Assembly (NCBI GenBank): GCA_013397935.1
Contig: VZRN01003162.1
Span: 287,228 to 351,227, forward strand
DNA: 64,000 nt
DNA from: Dasyornis broadbenti
Taxonomy: Eukaryota; Chordata; Aves; Passeriformes; Dasyornithidae
Reading direction: 5' to 3'
Shown: positions 40,041 through 51,880 of the stretch, piece after piece
Layout: each line of letters starts with the position of its first letter
Numbering within the stretch: the first letter of the stretch is position 1
Notes under the pieces: model-generated
Told to the model about the DNA's origin: nothing
Seen by the model: the letters and a program-made list of their open reading frames with translations, nothing else
The model's database searches: none
Position numbers and translations under genes: made by a program

Positions 40041-40730
40041 GAAAAGAAAAGAAAAGAAAAGAAAAGAAAAGAAAAGAAAAGAAAAGAAAAGAAAAGAAAA
40101 GAAAAGAAAAGAAAAGAAAAGAAAAGAAAAGAAAAGAAAAGAAAAGAAAAGAAAAGAAAAGAAAAGAAAAGAAAAGAAAAGAAAAGAAAAGAAAAGAAAA
40201 GAAAAGAAAAGAAAAGAAAAGAAAAGAAAAGAAAAGAAAAGAAAAGAAAAGAAAAGAAAAGAAAAGAAAAGAAAAGAAAAGAAAAGAAAAGAAAAGAAAA
40301 GAAAAGAAAAGAAAAGAAAAGAAAAGAAAAGAAAAGAAAAGAAAAGAAAAGAAAAGAAAAGAAAAGAAAAGAAAAGAAAAGAAAAGAAAAGAAAAGAAAA
40401 GAAAAGAAAAGAAAAGAAAAGAAAAGAAAAGAAAAGAAAAGAAAAGAAAAGAAAAGAAAAGAAAAGAAAAGAAAAGAAAAGAAAAGAAAAGAAAAGAAAA
40501 GAAAAGAAAAGAAAAGAAAAGAAAAGAAAAGAAAAGAAAAGAAAAGAAAAGAAAAGAAAAGAAAAGAAAAGAAAAGAAAAGAAAAGAAAAGAAAAGAAAA
40601 GAAAAGAAAAGAAAAGAAAAGAAAAGAAAAGAAAAGAAAAGAAAAGAAAAGAAAAGAAAAGAAAAGAAAAGAAAAGAAAAGAAAAGAAAAGAAAAGAAAA
40701 GAAAAGAAAAGAAAAGAAAAGAAAAGAAAG
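40041..40730. repeat. Pure (GAAAA)137 microsatellite
   Basis: 137 uninterrupted GAAAA units (40041-40725), then one GAAAG unit. The plus strand is all purine. Neither GAAAA nor TTTTC contains a stop in any phase, so all six frames stay open; the 236- and 265-codon frames here are artefacts, not genes. No retroelement is recognisable on either flank, so it is not evidently a SINE or LINE tail. Total absence of interruptions over 685 bases implies recent expansion or an assembly choice. Confidence 0.99.
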
Positions 40731-43219
40731 ACCCAGATCTTGAAAAGTCTTAGATACCAAAATTATTTAGATACAAAAATCCCACTGTTGTAACATCCTT
40801 AAATATCTCTGAAGATATGAGCCAAAATCACGCTCTATGCTCCCAACTACTCTGTCTGTTGTGAGTCTTAGAGAAGAGGCCAGTGACAAAACAAACGTGC
40901 AGAAGGCAAATCCCAGATGGCAACCTGGCAGGCTAGAGAGAGACATCATATTTTACTGTACCATAGCTCAGACTCTTTTGTAACCATCTGAATATATGCT
41001 TCTCTGATTTGGCTGTCAACCATAAGCATTAAAGACTCTTTGAAACATAAAAGAAAATACTTCCTGTACTTCAACTACCCTGCAAAAGCAGTCGTAGTGT
41101 AATCACAGTTGCAAAACAACCAATACATTACATTGAGCCATATGCATCACTTTCCCTAATCTGGATCAGGGAAATATCAGCTTTATTTATAGAGACTTAT
41201 TTTAGTTTAACTGAAACTGTTATAGCTGCATGCCTAAGGAAAGAAGCCATGCTGGTTCCTTAAATGGATAGTCACGTAGCACTTTCTTCTGTGGAACATG
41301 TTTTCTCTGTAATTTCCCTTTGAGCGTGGAGTCTTTGACATGCAGAAGAATGGACAGCACTTGTCAAACTATGATTACTTCAGAAATTGAAATACATAAA
41401 ATAATAACTGAGGCAATCAAATGCACACACAACTATCATTTGCTTGGAACACAGACAAGCAGATAGTAAATGATTCAATTTATAATTAATTCAGAGAAAG
41501 AAGGAGGAGTTGAAAAAAAATCCTATATAAATCTATTCTTCAGGACTTGGCAGAAAATAATGACTGAACAAGGATCTCAAAAGGAAAATTAATGAATGAC
41601 AACAGGAGCAGCACATGTGTATAGTGAAGATAGACTACAAGAAAATTAAACATGTTGCTTATGGGAAAATAACCACCTTCTTATTTTGCTCAGAAAAAAA
41701 ACACATGGTGCCTAATGGAATTCAAGGCTATTATTCAATCAGAAGATTCTCATGAAGGCAGAAACTGTGAAAGTATGCTTCCTAGAGCAGAGCCCCAGGA
41801 GATAATTGAAGCCTTAGAGTCATAGAAGTGATTTTCTTGAACACTCATCCCCAGGTTACTTAAAAAAAAATCCATCAGACAAGAGCATCCAACGCAGCAA
41901 CATAAAGGTTACAGTCAGTGAGATGTAAATAAAGAAAGTGGAAGAAAATAAAATGCCTAAAAAATCTTTGGGGAGAATTATGGGTGAGTATTTGCGGTGT
42001 TTTAAGAGACCTGCAATAGCCACAGCTTTCACAACTCAACCACAGTTTTCAAGATCACACTCAAGCAGATTTGCTAAGAAGAACACTGAAAAAGATGGAC
42101 TTGACATGTAGGAAGGCCACAGATGTCACAGCAATGCTGTGTGAAGAGCCCCAACTGCTGGTCTAAACTGATGGAGATTTAAATGGAAGCTAGACTCACA
42201 AAGCAGATCCCAGCCTGACAATTCACACATTACAACTGTCTTTCTAAAAGCAAGAAATATTTTAATGAAAGTTATAGAGAGATCTTACTGATTTAAAAAT
42301 TCAGTTCATAAATCCTGTGATACCACAGGATTGGAGAAAAGAAAACAGAACAACTGTTTTCTTCCTAGGGTCAGTACTGATATAAAATCTGTAGTCTTCT
42401 CAGCCATGCAGCCATTTCTCAAGGACATCCACTGATAAATCAAATTATTAGAAGAGCCTCATACGGGGTAGCAGACCCCACTCTGTGTTCCTCTTCCAAA
42501 TGGCAGGAAATAATGGTGTGCTAACCATATTATTTGCCCTCCAAGTTCCCTCCCCACCAATGAACTTTGTCACTGCTGCTCTGAAGTTATGGTCAGAGCA
42601 CAGCAGGGACAGAGATGTGTTTCCAGCATTTGCCAGTTACTGCTACATATAACCACTGCACTTACCAAAGTTAAATGACAACCGTGTGCAGATTCCAGAG
42701 TCCCAACTCCTGCAGCCACAGGGGCTGACACATTTTTTTTCCTAAATGAGAGAATTTAGCCATTCTTTAGTTCCAAGCTATACAGAACGCACACCATACA
42801 TTGTACAGGGATGCAAAACTCAGCTGCAGCTCCCTCTGCAGCAAGGTGAAACACCAGCAAGGAAGGGTTAGAGAAAGGATTATCAGCCTAGGGTATAGCA
42901 TATAAACTGTCACAATCTAATTTATGAGCTCACAAGTCTATGGAGAGACCTTAAAATAGGGAAGCAATAGAAACTATTCAAAGTACCTAAAACACAGTAG
43001 GCAAAGGAGGCCAAACAATGGCAAGAAATTAAATAGCTTTAATATACTACTGGGCATTCACAGATAAGTGCCATTAGCTCCCACATACTTCATTTTTTAA
43101 AAGACCAATTACAGAAGTCCTGCCACTGAATAAAGATTGTGGCTTTTACTCTGGCTTCTAGGGGAGAAAAGAAATTAGTCTGGACACCTCAGAAATTATA
43201 CAAGCAAATAAAAAATGCC

Positions 43220-43241
43220 ATTATTATTTATTATTATTTAA
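43220..43241. repeat. (ATT)n-like microsatellite
   Basis: TTATTATTTATTATTATTTA-type units. Confidence 0.8.
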
Positions 43242-46200
43242 CAAATCCCATGATTTCTTTAGCCTTGTGGCATTTAATTTTGGAGTCAGTTGCATGGTAA
43301 AGCTTGATCCATGAAGGCAGGGATACAAGGCTGTTATCATCAGCATTGAAAAAGCCTGAACACCGTACCAGAGTGAATTTATTGCTTGCTCAATCTTTAC
43401 ACTGGAGTAGGAGATATATATTTTAACATCACCAAAGAAAATCTAAAAATTTACATTCCTATTTTATCCAATTATGGATAAAAATCACTTTGAAGAATAC
43501 ATTAAGCTAGTGCCAGGTAAAACACTGCAGCACTTGCTCCTCACAAAGAGGTTTCCAGCCACAGCAAAATTTGGCTGCTACATTCATGTCCTTATTACTA
43601 TAATGTTTTTTTCTGACATCTGCTGCCCTACAATCAGTGCTTGGATGCTAATAACTACATGGGATATGATACTGTACATCTAATCAATGCATCTGTGAAC
43701 CAAAGAAAAAGACCAAGTCAAAAGCAAAAGAAAGAATTCAATAGAAAACTTACACAGAAAGGAAATTTGAGTTCTCTCTCAGGTGTTCCCATTACCTGAT
43801 GGTTTTGATATGTAGTAAAAAAATTGTATTTATATTAACTGAGGTACTAGCAAAAATCAATTCCTAAATCACAATTGCATTTAAAACAAATGCTGCAACA
43901 CATGCCTCTTCTGGGAGTCCTGAGGGCAGAGGAGGTCTCACAGCTTCTCCTCACATGATGCAGAAATGTGTGCAATTGGTACTGATGAGCCAGGGTAAAA
44001 AGCTCCCCTAGCCATCCTTCTCTTTCTTGCTAAACTCTTTGGACATATGTCTTTATTTGTGTGTGGAGAAGTGTGGGCAACATAAATAATCGTTTCCCTG
44101 AATCCTGGAGCTCGAACAACACAGTTGTGATTTCACTCCCCCTGTGATTCGAACCAGGCTGGAAGCTTCCTTGCTATAGAAATCATGCAAATGTATTAAA
44201 AATTGTCACCACCCTGGAAGACAAGAGCCATAAAGAAGGAAACACTGCTCTAAAACCTGCTGGAGACCAGGCACAGAAATTGATTTTTTTAGTTAGGTTC
44301 TTTTACAGAAACAATACTTGAAAGAACTGGGATTGAAAGTGAATCCCCTACAAATTGATTTGGCCACATCTTAAAACTGTAGGATGAAATTATATGTCAC
44401 AGTCTTCATTATTTGAAGTCTTTAAGTCAGATTTCTTGTAAGATACATGTATACTCAGGTTTTAACAACACAGAGCATTTGAGGTTAGTTTGATGATGAC
44501 ATAGATATATTCCTAAATCTGTCTTCTGGTTTTGAAATTAGCCTGTACAGCCCTGTTATCCCTTGGATACTCTAAACAAAGACACTGAGACACTGGGCAA
44601 TGGAAGAGGTGTTTAGTGCTTTTTGTGCCCCTGTAAACAGATTTCATAAGACTGAAATGAGCTCCAAGAAGACAAAAGCAAGAGAGCACACTCCCAGCAC
44701 CTCCAACAGTGCAGTTACTTTGTCAGACTGACCAGTCAAATTGCTTGGTCTCTCTGAAGCAGCAATTCAGGTCACCAATTCCACCACTTTTTCCAAGATT
44801 CTTTTTGCTACTGAACCTCATTTTGAGTCTTTCTGTTTTCTTTTGCTTAAATGACATTTCAGAAAAGGGAGGAATGACACAGAGTAAGGAGCTGGAATCC
44901 TCTCACTGTGTTTCCCAAGTTCAAATGGCCGAGCTCTGCTCATTTGCCCTTTCAAAGGTGATTCCTCTTCTCCTGTCAGTGGGCGCTGGGACACACAGAC
45001 CTTCCCCCTTTCTTCCCTTTTTTTTTTTTTAATATCCTTAGATTTTCCTTAATTACTTTAAATTTCTGGATTAGCTTTAAACCACTTTTTCTAGTTAAAA
45101 GACTAATAAATAATGATTAAATTTTACTAATTGTTATGATACCAACTTTTCTATGACACAATGTATTAGTCCCACAAGTGAAATTACATCACCTTCAGGA
45201 GCCAACACAATCTAAAACATGGTATTTGAGCACAACTTAATTACAGGATTAGGGAGCAGATTTTCTGGTGTGTGTGACATACCTGGATCCCTTCAGGGGA
45301 GTGCATGAAGGACTCAAACACAGTGCTAAGATGCTTCATTTTCAATCCTCCACTACACAGGGGCCACAGTGGTTTTAAAACCCACTGACCAGTCATTGAT
45401 ATTCATGCTGCAAGGTTTGGACAGACTGCAAAGTAGTACAGCAGGGTTATGTAAGTACCTATCATAATATCATTATGGGAAAACCTGGAACGAAACCTGT
45501 AGGTAAACAACCGTGCCATAAAGGCTGTGCAGAGGCCAGCAGGTTAGACTCACAACTGTGATGCTAAGAAACCGCTCTCTCTGGGAGATCTGGAACAGAA
45601 ACAGCGAAGTTATGATATAACCCATGACCACAGACAGCACTGTTGGTGAAACTGCAAGCCAAGTCTCCTGGACAAAGGCCCACTGGGATCCTCTCCAGGC
45701 AGCAGGAGCTGTGGCACTTGTTTTAGAGTCTAGCACACATGATTTAAGTGTCTTTTCAGATTACAGCAGAAAGGAAATTGCAAGGCCAGAACACGCCAAA
45801 AAAAGTGGATTGCCTGTCAACATGTCTACTTCTCTTACATCTCCAATCACAGACTTTGGGCAACACCCTTCCCTCGCACTGCTCCTGAAGGCGTTTATCT
45901 GTGGAAGACTGACTGAGCAGTGTTGAAGGACTCATTCATTACCTCCTGAGACGGACAAAACACTTTTCTCTGCAGTCTTGCACTACAGGACCCAAAAGGA
46001 GCAGCTGAAGTTAGGCAGCAGTAACACCAGACTTAGGATGCCAGCACCCTGCAGACACAAGTATCCACGGTATAATATCCCATAAATTTTAGGTGCACAC
46101 TCATTAGAAATCTCTTTGACTTTGAAAGGGAACCACATTCAGAACCTCACTGCTCTACTGGTTACTGATCTTTGTATTTGCATAAATTTATTCATGGTCA

Positions 46201-47065
46201 ATACATATCTGTTTGTTCTTTACCTCAAATATCTGCTCTTCTCTGTCTTTTCTACAGGAATATATTTACAGAAAGGTATTACAACTTCTTCCAGACTTTA
46301 CTTTTGTGAGACTAAAGAAATTTATCCTACCTCACAGAGAACGATTTGTCCTTTTCATCCCAAATAGGCTTCCTCTGCACCTGTTGCAATATGAATGAAT
46401 TTTTGTAGCAAATGGATGGTCAGAACTTTTTGAAATATTTTATGCTCAGTTATATCAGTGTACTTCTCCCTGCTGAAAAAGCTGGTTCTCATATCTTTTA
46501 GTAGCACAGTCACTTTTTCTACATCTATCATGCATTTTTGCAGTCCAGTCGTTTCTCCAGTGTGGAGGTAGATGACAAGTTGTTTATTTTTTAAGTTTAG
46601 AAGTTGAAATTTTGTCAATCACCAAATGTAAGGATTTTGACTATATTATTATATTTCATGCCTTTTTCATACTTCACCATCTCCTAATTATTTTTTTACA
46701 GAAATTACTAGTCCTCCTCTGACACAAATTAAAAGGAATCATCAGTACAACAGCAGAATTTACTGGTATACTCCCATTTTTAAGATTATTTTATTATGGA
46801 AATACTAAGGATGACCAGTTCCCAAAACCAATTTATGAGAATCTCTGTCTGCTTGGAGAGAAGTTGCTTCTACTTTCTCTTTCATGGAGTCTTGCCACGT
46901 CCATTACAGTTCTTCTGTTAGTAACCATTTTCCCTGTTTGAACTAACAATTTCTATGGGCTACAATAACAAATGTCTTTGGGAAGAAAAGTAAAAGATCT
47001 ACCAAAACCCCTTTTCACTAAACAGTAAAGAAATAATCTTCCCTTTCTTAAGTCATCTAGATCTT

Positions 47066-47094
47066 AAAAAAAAAAAAAAAAAAAACAAAAAAAA
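47066..47094. repeat. Poly(A) run
   Basis: Twenty A residues, one C, then eight A residues. No element attached. Confidence 0.9.
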
Positions 47095-49057
47095 CCAGGC
47101 AAAATCATTATGTCAGTATATAACTGAAATTTTAAAATTATGCTTTCAAAATGTCTAAAGCCTGAGTATAATTGCTTGCATCACTATTTTTCTCATTCTG
47201 ACAAAGGAGATACATGACAAAATGTCATATATCACCAAATTAAAAAAACAGGTTTTTTTTTTTCCTAGAGAAACATTGGAAATCAAATGGTGAAAAGGTG
47301 AAAGCTTCTTTCTTCCCTGAAATGAATATATTTTCATTATTTAGTAATCTTTAAAAAACCCCAAAACCCAATAAAAATATGTTTCTTGCAAAACCATCCA
47401 CAAAACAAAGAGCCCACCTATTAAAATACAGATTGCGCCTGGACTGATATTCCATTGAGAATGTTTTTGATTTGTACTATCATTATGGGGTGAAAAGGGT
47501 AGGGAATTTCCTTGCTCTGACTGTTGGATAAACTTATAAGAGATCTCTCTGAGTTTGTGTGTTTTAAAAGGCTCCTCTTTCAACAACGCTTTGTATAATT
47601 TGCATCAACATCTGTTGGCCTGCTGAGTTCCTTCTTTATTCACATTTTATTAGACCTATAATTAAACCCTCTTAAAAAATGCATCACTTCAGGTGTCCTA
47701 ATGAAGAATCTTGAGGAAGCTGGTAATAGTTTGCTAAGGGAGAGCAACAAAGCTCCTTCTCTACTTACAACCATTTCTTGCAAGATTCATTCTCCTCAGC
47801 AGACGGAGGGCTGCAGTAAAAGACAGCGACTCGGGGCTGGAGAGGTCATAAAACTCCCAAGAGCAGGAAATTACATAGGCATATCTGCCAATGAGGTCTA
47901 TTTATGAAAAGTCATTAGGCATTCCCAATCTCTTCAGTTCCTGCTTCCCCAAATAAGAGAACACTATTTTAAGAGTAATAAACCCCAATCATCTTGTTTC
48001 AATTTAAGCTTATTCCTCTAGTTTCTTTTATATGCTAAGCATATAACTCATGCCAAACACGAAAAGTATCCACCTGCTACAGAGAAACCAATTAGACATA
48101 TAAGCAAGTAAGGGGATTTTCTCCCTTGAAACTTGATCCTGCAGCCCATGGAGAGTTTTGAAGCAGTAAATACCTACTACAGTATTTACCACATGATTTG
48201 GCTTTTGTTTCAGCATGAGTTTTAGCCCCCAGGTTTAACAGCCTTGGAAGGCCATACATTATTATGCCACAGCCATCAGACTCAGGGAGGAGTCACCCGC
48301 CTCCCAAGAGCTGTGTCACACACTGGGTGACCAGACCCATCTTCCTGCTGGGCTGGACAGTTCTGTGAGCTTCACATGCCTTCTTCCTCTTGGGACTCCA
48401 GCCTTCTCCACCAGGGACAGGTATAAACCTTAGCAAGCAAATTATTACTGGACCCACTAGGATTTTTGCCAGAGTAAGGAAAATTTAGACTAACATCCAT
48501 GGTTATAGGTGTGCACAACAACCATCAGTATGAGAAGTTGCTTGTATAAGGACTAGCAAAAAGAAGTGATCGAAAGAGCCCTGATGTCCCTATGTAGTCA
48601 CTTTATTTGAATGCATTATGAGGTATAATTAGAAACTGTATGAGTTACTAATAGATGTGAAACGTGGAAAAGTAAAAGGAAACATTGAGAAAAGATAATT
48701 ACTAGATGCTCTTTGCCGTCTATTGATTTATGACTTTGATTAGTACTGAGTATTAAAAAGATGAAAAAAACTGAAAACAGTAATTAAGCTAGGATAAAGA
48801 AGGTTGTGTTTCCTTAATACACGACATTCCATCAACAAAAAAAAGCAAGACTTGGAGTGGAATAGGCTGTGAGAATAGTAAAAGGAATGGTACCTTTGGG
48901 AAGTAAAGACACCAAATGATCAAGGTAATATCCTTATAACAAAGACTGTGAAAATCAATATAGGAATAGTCAAATAAAAAATGAAAACAAAGAAAATTTA
49001 CTGTATAACTGATATGCAGTCTTATCTTTAAACGTATCTTTAAATATTTACACATAT

Positions 49058-49202
49058 GCATATGTAGCTCAGTTGGTCAGAGCCTGGTGCTAATAATGCC
49101 AAGGCTGTGGATCCAATCCCTGTATGGGCTATTCACTTAAGAGCTGGACTTGATGATCCTAGCGGGCCCCTTGCAACTCAGAATATTCTGCGATTCTGTG
49201 AT
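49058..49202 (+). mobile_element. tRNA-Ile-derived SINE with CR1-type tail (TguSINE1-like)
   Basis: The head resembles isoleucine tRNA. An A box, TAGCTCAGTTGG, lies at 49065-49076. An anticodon arm TGGTG-CTAATAA-TGCCA has anticodon AAT at 49092-49094. A B box, GGATCCAATCC, lies at 49109-49119, with the right 44-base A-to-B spacing for RNA polymerase III. The 3' acceptor strand ATGGGCT is kept, but the 5' acceptor strand is replaced by GCATATG, part of a CATATGCATATG palindrome. From about 49140 the sequence is CR1-like: AGAGCTGGACTTGATGATCC, CTTGCAACTCAG, and the octamer tail ATTCTGCGATTCTGTGAT. This head-tail architecture is that of passerine TguSINE1-type elements, whose CR1-like tail lets a LINE copy them. 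It is not a functional tRNA gene. Confidence 0.9.
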
Positions 49203-49801
49203 ACAAGTACCTACACACACCCCTTCTATCTCTTCATTTTATAAGAGGTTACATACTGATTGTCAAAACGGGTTCATAAGTATTTTCAATGTGTAAATCC
49301 ACCATGTCCCACAGCTCCTTCTAAATATTTCTAATTTATTTTGCATCCTTCCTACACAGCTGTGACGGTTTACATTTCTTTAAAAACTACTTAGCAGCAG
49401 AAAGTGAAGATAACAGGGACCATAAGACCTGGCAACCTCTTGTACATAGAGCTGTGTGCTTCCCAGACCAGCAGCTTCCCCCAGCCAGTGAGAGCAGCAG
49501 AGCTGAGCTCTTCAGGAACCGATGGGAAATGTTCTTCAAGAAACACATATTCAAATGTCCTGTTTGTACAGCAGAGTGCTGATCAGAAGCTATTGGTCCC
49601 AAGACTGACTATTATCTTTTCTATTTTGATTTCAAAGACTAAATGGCTGAAATTCAACTTGATCCCAAGTGAATGGCTTACTAAGCTGCAAAACTTTCAC
49701 ATTACCTGAATAGAAAATAAACTCACACAAGCTAAATGCAAAATAGAAACTTGTATACCACACATCCAGAAGTGCTTAAGGAGATTTTGGGCACTTAGTT
49801 C

Positions 49802-49817
49802 CCACTGACGTCAGTGG
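49802..49817. promoter_or_regulatory. Perfect palindrome containing a full CRE
   Basis: CCACTGACGTCAGTGG is its own reverse complement and centres on TGACGTCA, the consensus site for CREB/ATF-family factors. Flanking GGGCA (49789-49793) and TGCCC (49822-49826) extend the inverted symmetry with mismatched spacers. The wider context (TTAGTTCCCACTGA...) recalls old palindromic amniote repeats with CCATTGACTTCAATGG cores, so the CRE may be a substituted repeat rather than a selected site. Binding is inferred. Confidence 0.5.
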
Positions 49818-51127
49818 TAAATGCCCAAGATTAAGCCCATTGGGAACTGTACAGTAAAAGCTGCAGAACTGCATGGAATAACTGTAAGTTATATTCATCT
49901 TCTTCATTAATGTCTCATATTTTCAGTTTTGTGGAGAGGATTCCAAATGTACTGCGGTCATTGTAAAACCAGATATTCCAAGCTAAATGGAGCACGTGTT
50001 TCATGGAAGTTATTAAGCAAAGGATTAGAAAACTTTAAACCTTCTTTTTTCCTAGAAATCTGCTCTAAATATTCAGGCAATTGTACATCTTTCAGAAATG
50101 AGACAATAATTAAACTCAATGGCTTGATTAAATCTCCAAATCAGATAACTGATCTTTAGGAAAAAAACCCAAAACATCCAACTGATGCATCTAATTTATA
50201 GCAGGCCTTAAAAAATAAATCATACAGGTCATTAATTTTATATCACAAGAGGCCTTTATATTAGGTTAAATGCTCAGATGCATTATTGCACAAGAAAATT
50301 AACAGGTCACATTTGGCTGCCTTTTCTTGGTCATCATTTACTTGGGAAAAACTCTTCAGTGAATTGGCATATCTTTTTCAAGGTAAACTGAGCTGATGAA
50401 TGATTCTCTGATTCTGTTTCTAAACTACACATCATACAATCTTTCCATCAAGGAAAGAATCTCAAAAGTTATTATGCTGGATTCCACATCCTAAAGGAAT
50501 ATGGGGCTCTTCTAACATCAGAGCTCAAATTTTGGAGTGCCTCTGGTGCTGGTAGGTCCCAAAGCCAAGCTCAGTTACAATATTAAGGCCTTTTTAAATT
50601 TTTTGTTGCTTGTGACTATGTAGTGCAATTTAGTGAAAGACCAGGTAGATTTTATGGTAGGCCTGAAGAAATATTGGGGATTTTTCTTTTGCCCTTGCAC
50701 ACTGAGGCAAAGGAGCTCGTGCTTTTCAGGAAGAGCATGAGCAGCTTTTGAAAAAAAGGTCTTAGTACTATAACTATCCCTGGGCTGTGGCATTTTTCCA
50801 GATCTCTTCTGAGATTTGTAAGACTTTCATTATCTCCTTCACAAAGATGAAAGAGATGCTGAATGTAAGCCTAGACCTTTCCAAGCCTCAACTTCTCTGC
50901 CAAACCTTTGCTCCAGGACAGTGTGGGTCTCTGCCTGTTCCTGCCTCACATAACTTCCATTTCTACTTCTTGGTCATAGCGTTGAAGGAAAAATTAAAAC
51001 ATAAAAAGTGGAGAAAAAGGAGAACAGAATTGCTGAAAAGTGTTCAAAAATTGAAATGGCAAGTAAATACAATCCATAACTAAATTAGTAACTTCAGCCA
51101 GCAGTGGAGGGCATTTTTTCTTTGTGA

Positions 51128-51226
51128 TTTTTTTTCACTGATTTTTTTTTTTTTTTTTTTTTTGGTGCTGTTTTTGTTGTTGTAGTTGATCTGTTTTTTT
51201 TTGTTGTTGTTGTTGTTTTTTTTTTT
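51128..51226. repeat. Poly(T) and (TTG)n tract
   Basis: A T run of 22 followed by TTG units and more T runs. Confidence 0.9.
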
Positions 51227-51843
51227 CATTTAAAGCATTCTTTGTCATAGAAGCAAAACAGATTCCTTAATTTAAGAGACTGTAGCTCTACTCAGTAGTA
51301 AGCTTGGATGCCATCTTGCAGCAACAGAGAGAGTGAAAAACCAGTCTTGGACTGTCAAATATTTAAACGGAAGTTCAAGAGCTGTTGGCAGGATGGTGGA
51401 GTTCTGAGAAGAATTGTAAAGATGCTATTGGCCAGTGTTTTAGTGAGTAGTTCTTGTGTATGCAATTTTAAGTTTGTAAAAATCACTACAAAGCATACGG
51501 TGTCTGCTTTGGAGGTTAAACATGAAAACACGAATTAAAACTCTGAATTTTTTTTTCTTGTTTCTACACTCATTTTGCTGTGTGATCTTGGCAAGACATT
51601 CAATACTCGGGTGCTCCATTGGTAAAATGAAAATAAATAATAACAGTTATTAGACATGGCAGTTTTGTAGCTAAATCCATCAGTCTTTAAAAACCACTTT
51701 AATAAATGGTGATGATGAAACCTATGGAAAACTTACAAACAGTTATTTCAAGATTCAAATCCATCCATTCTAAATCCACATATGGTAAGTAAAATATATT
51801 ACAGCATAAATATCAAGAGAGATGGGAGGAAGAAAAAGCACGA

Positions 51844-51880
51844 CATGATTTTAAATCATGAAACGTACATGGAACGTTTC
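51844..51880. repeat. Two abutting perfect palindromes
   Basis: CATGATTTTAAATCATG (51844-51860) is palindromic around its middle base. It shares its last G with GAAACGT-(7)-ACGTTTC (51860-51880). No known element is involved. Confidence 0.8.

Larger units (their letters stand above)
40731..49057. other. Single-copy noncoding stretch
   Basis: More than 8 kb without a recognised gene, RNA or interspersed repeat. Small simple repeats are listed separately. A slightly GC-richer patch at 48240-48420 has no identity I can give. Confidence 0.45.

Noticed and set aside
39963..40760. Long open frames of 265 and 236 codons on both strands
   Set aside because: They are the stop-free translations of the GAAAA microsatellite (KRKEK or FLFFS-type repeats), not genes.
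49058..49131. Functional isoleucine tRNA gene
   Set aside because: The 5' acceptor strand does not pair with the 3' strand, and a CR1-like tail follows, so it is a SINE.
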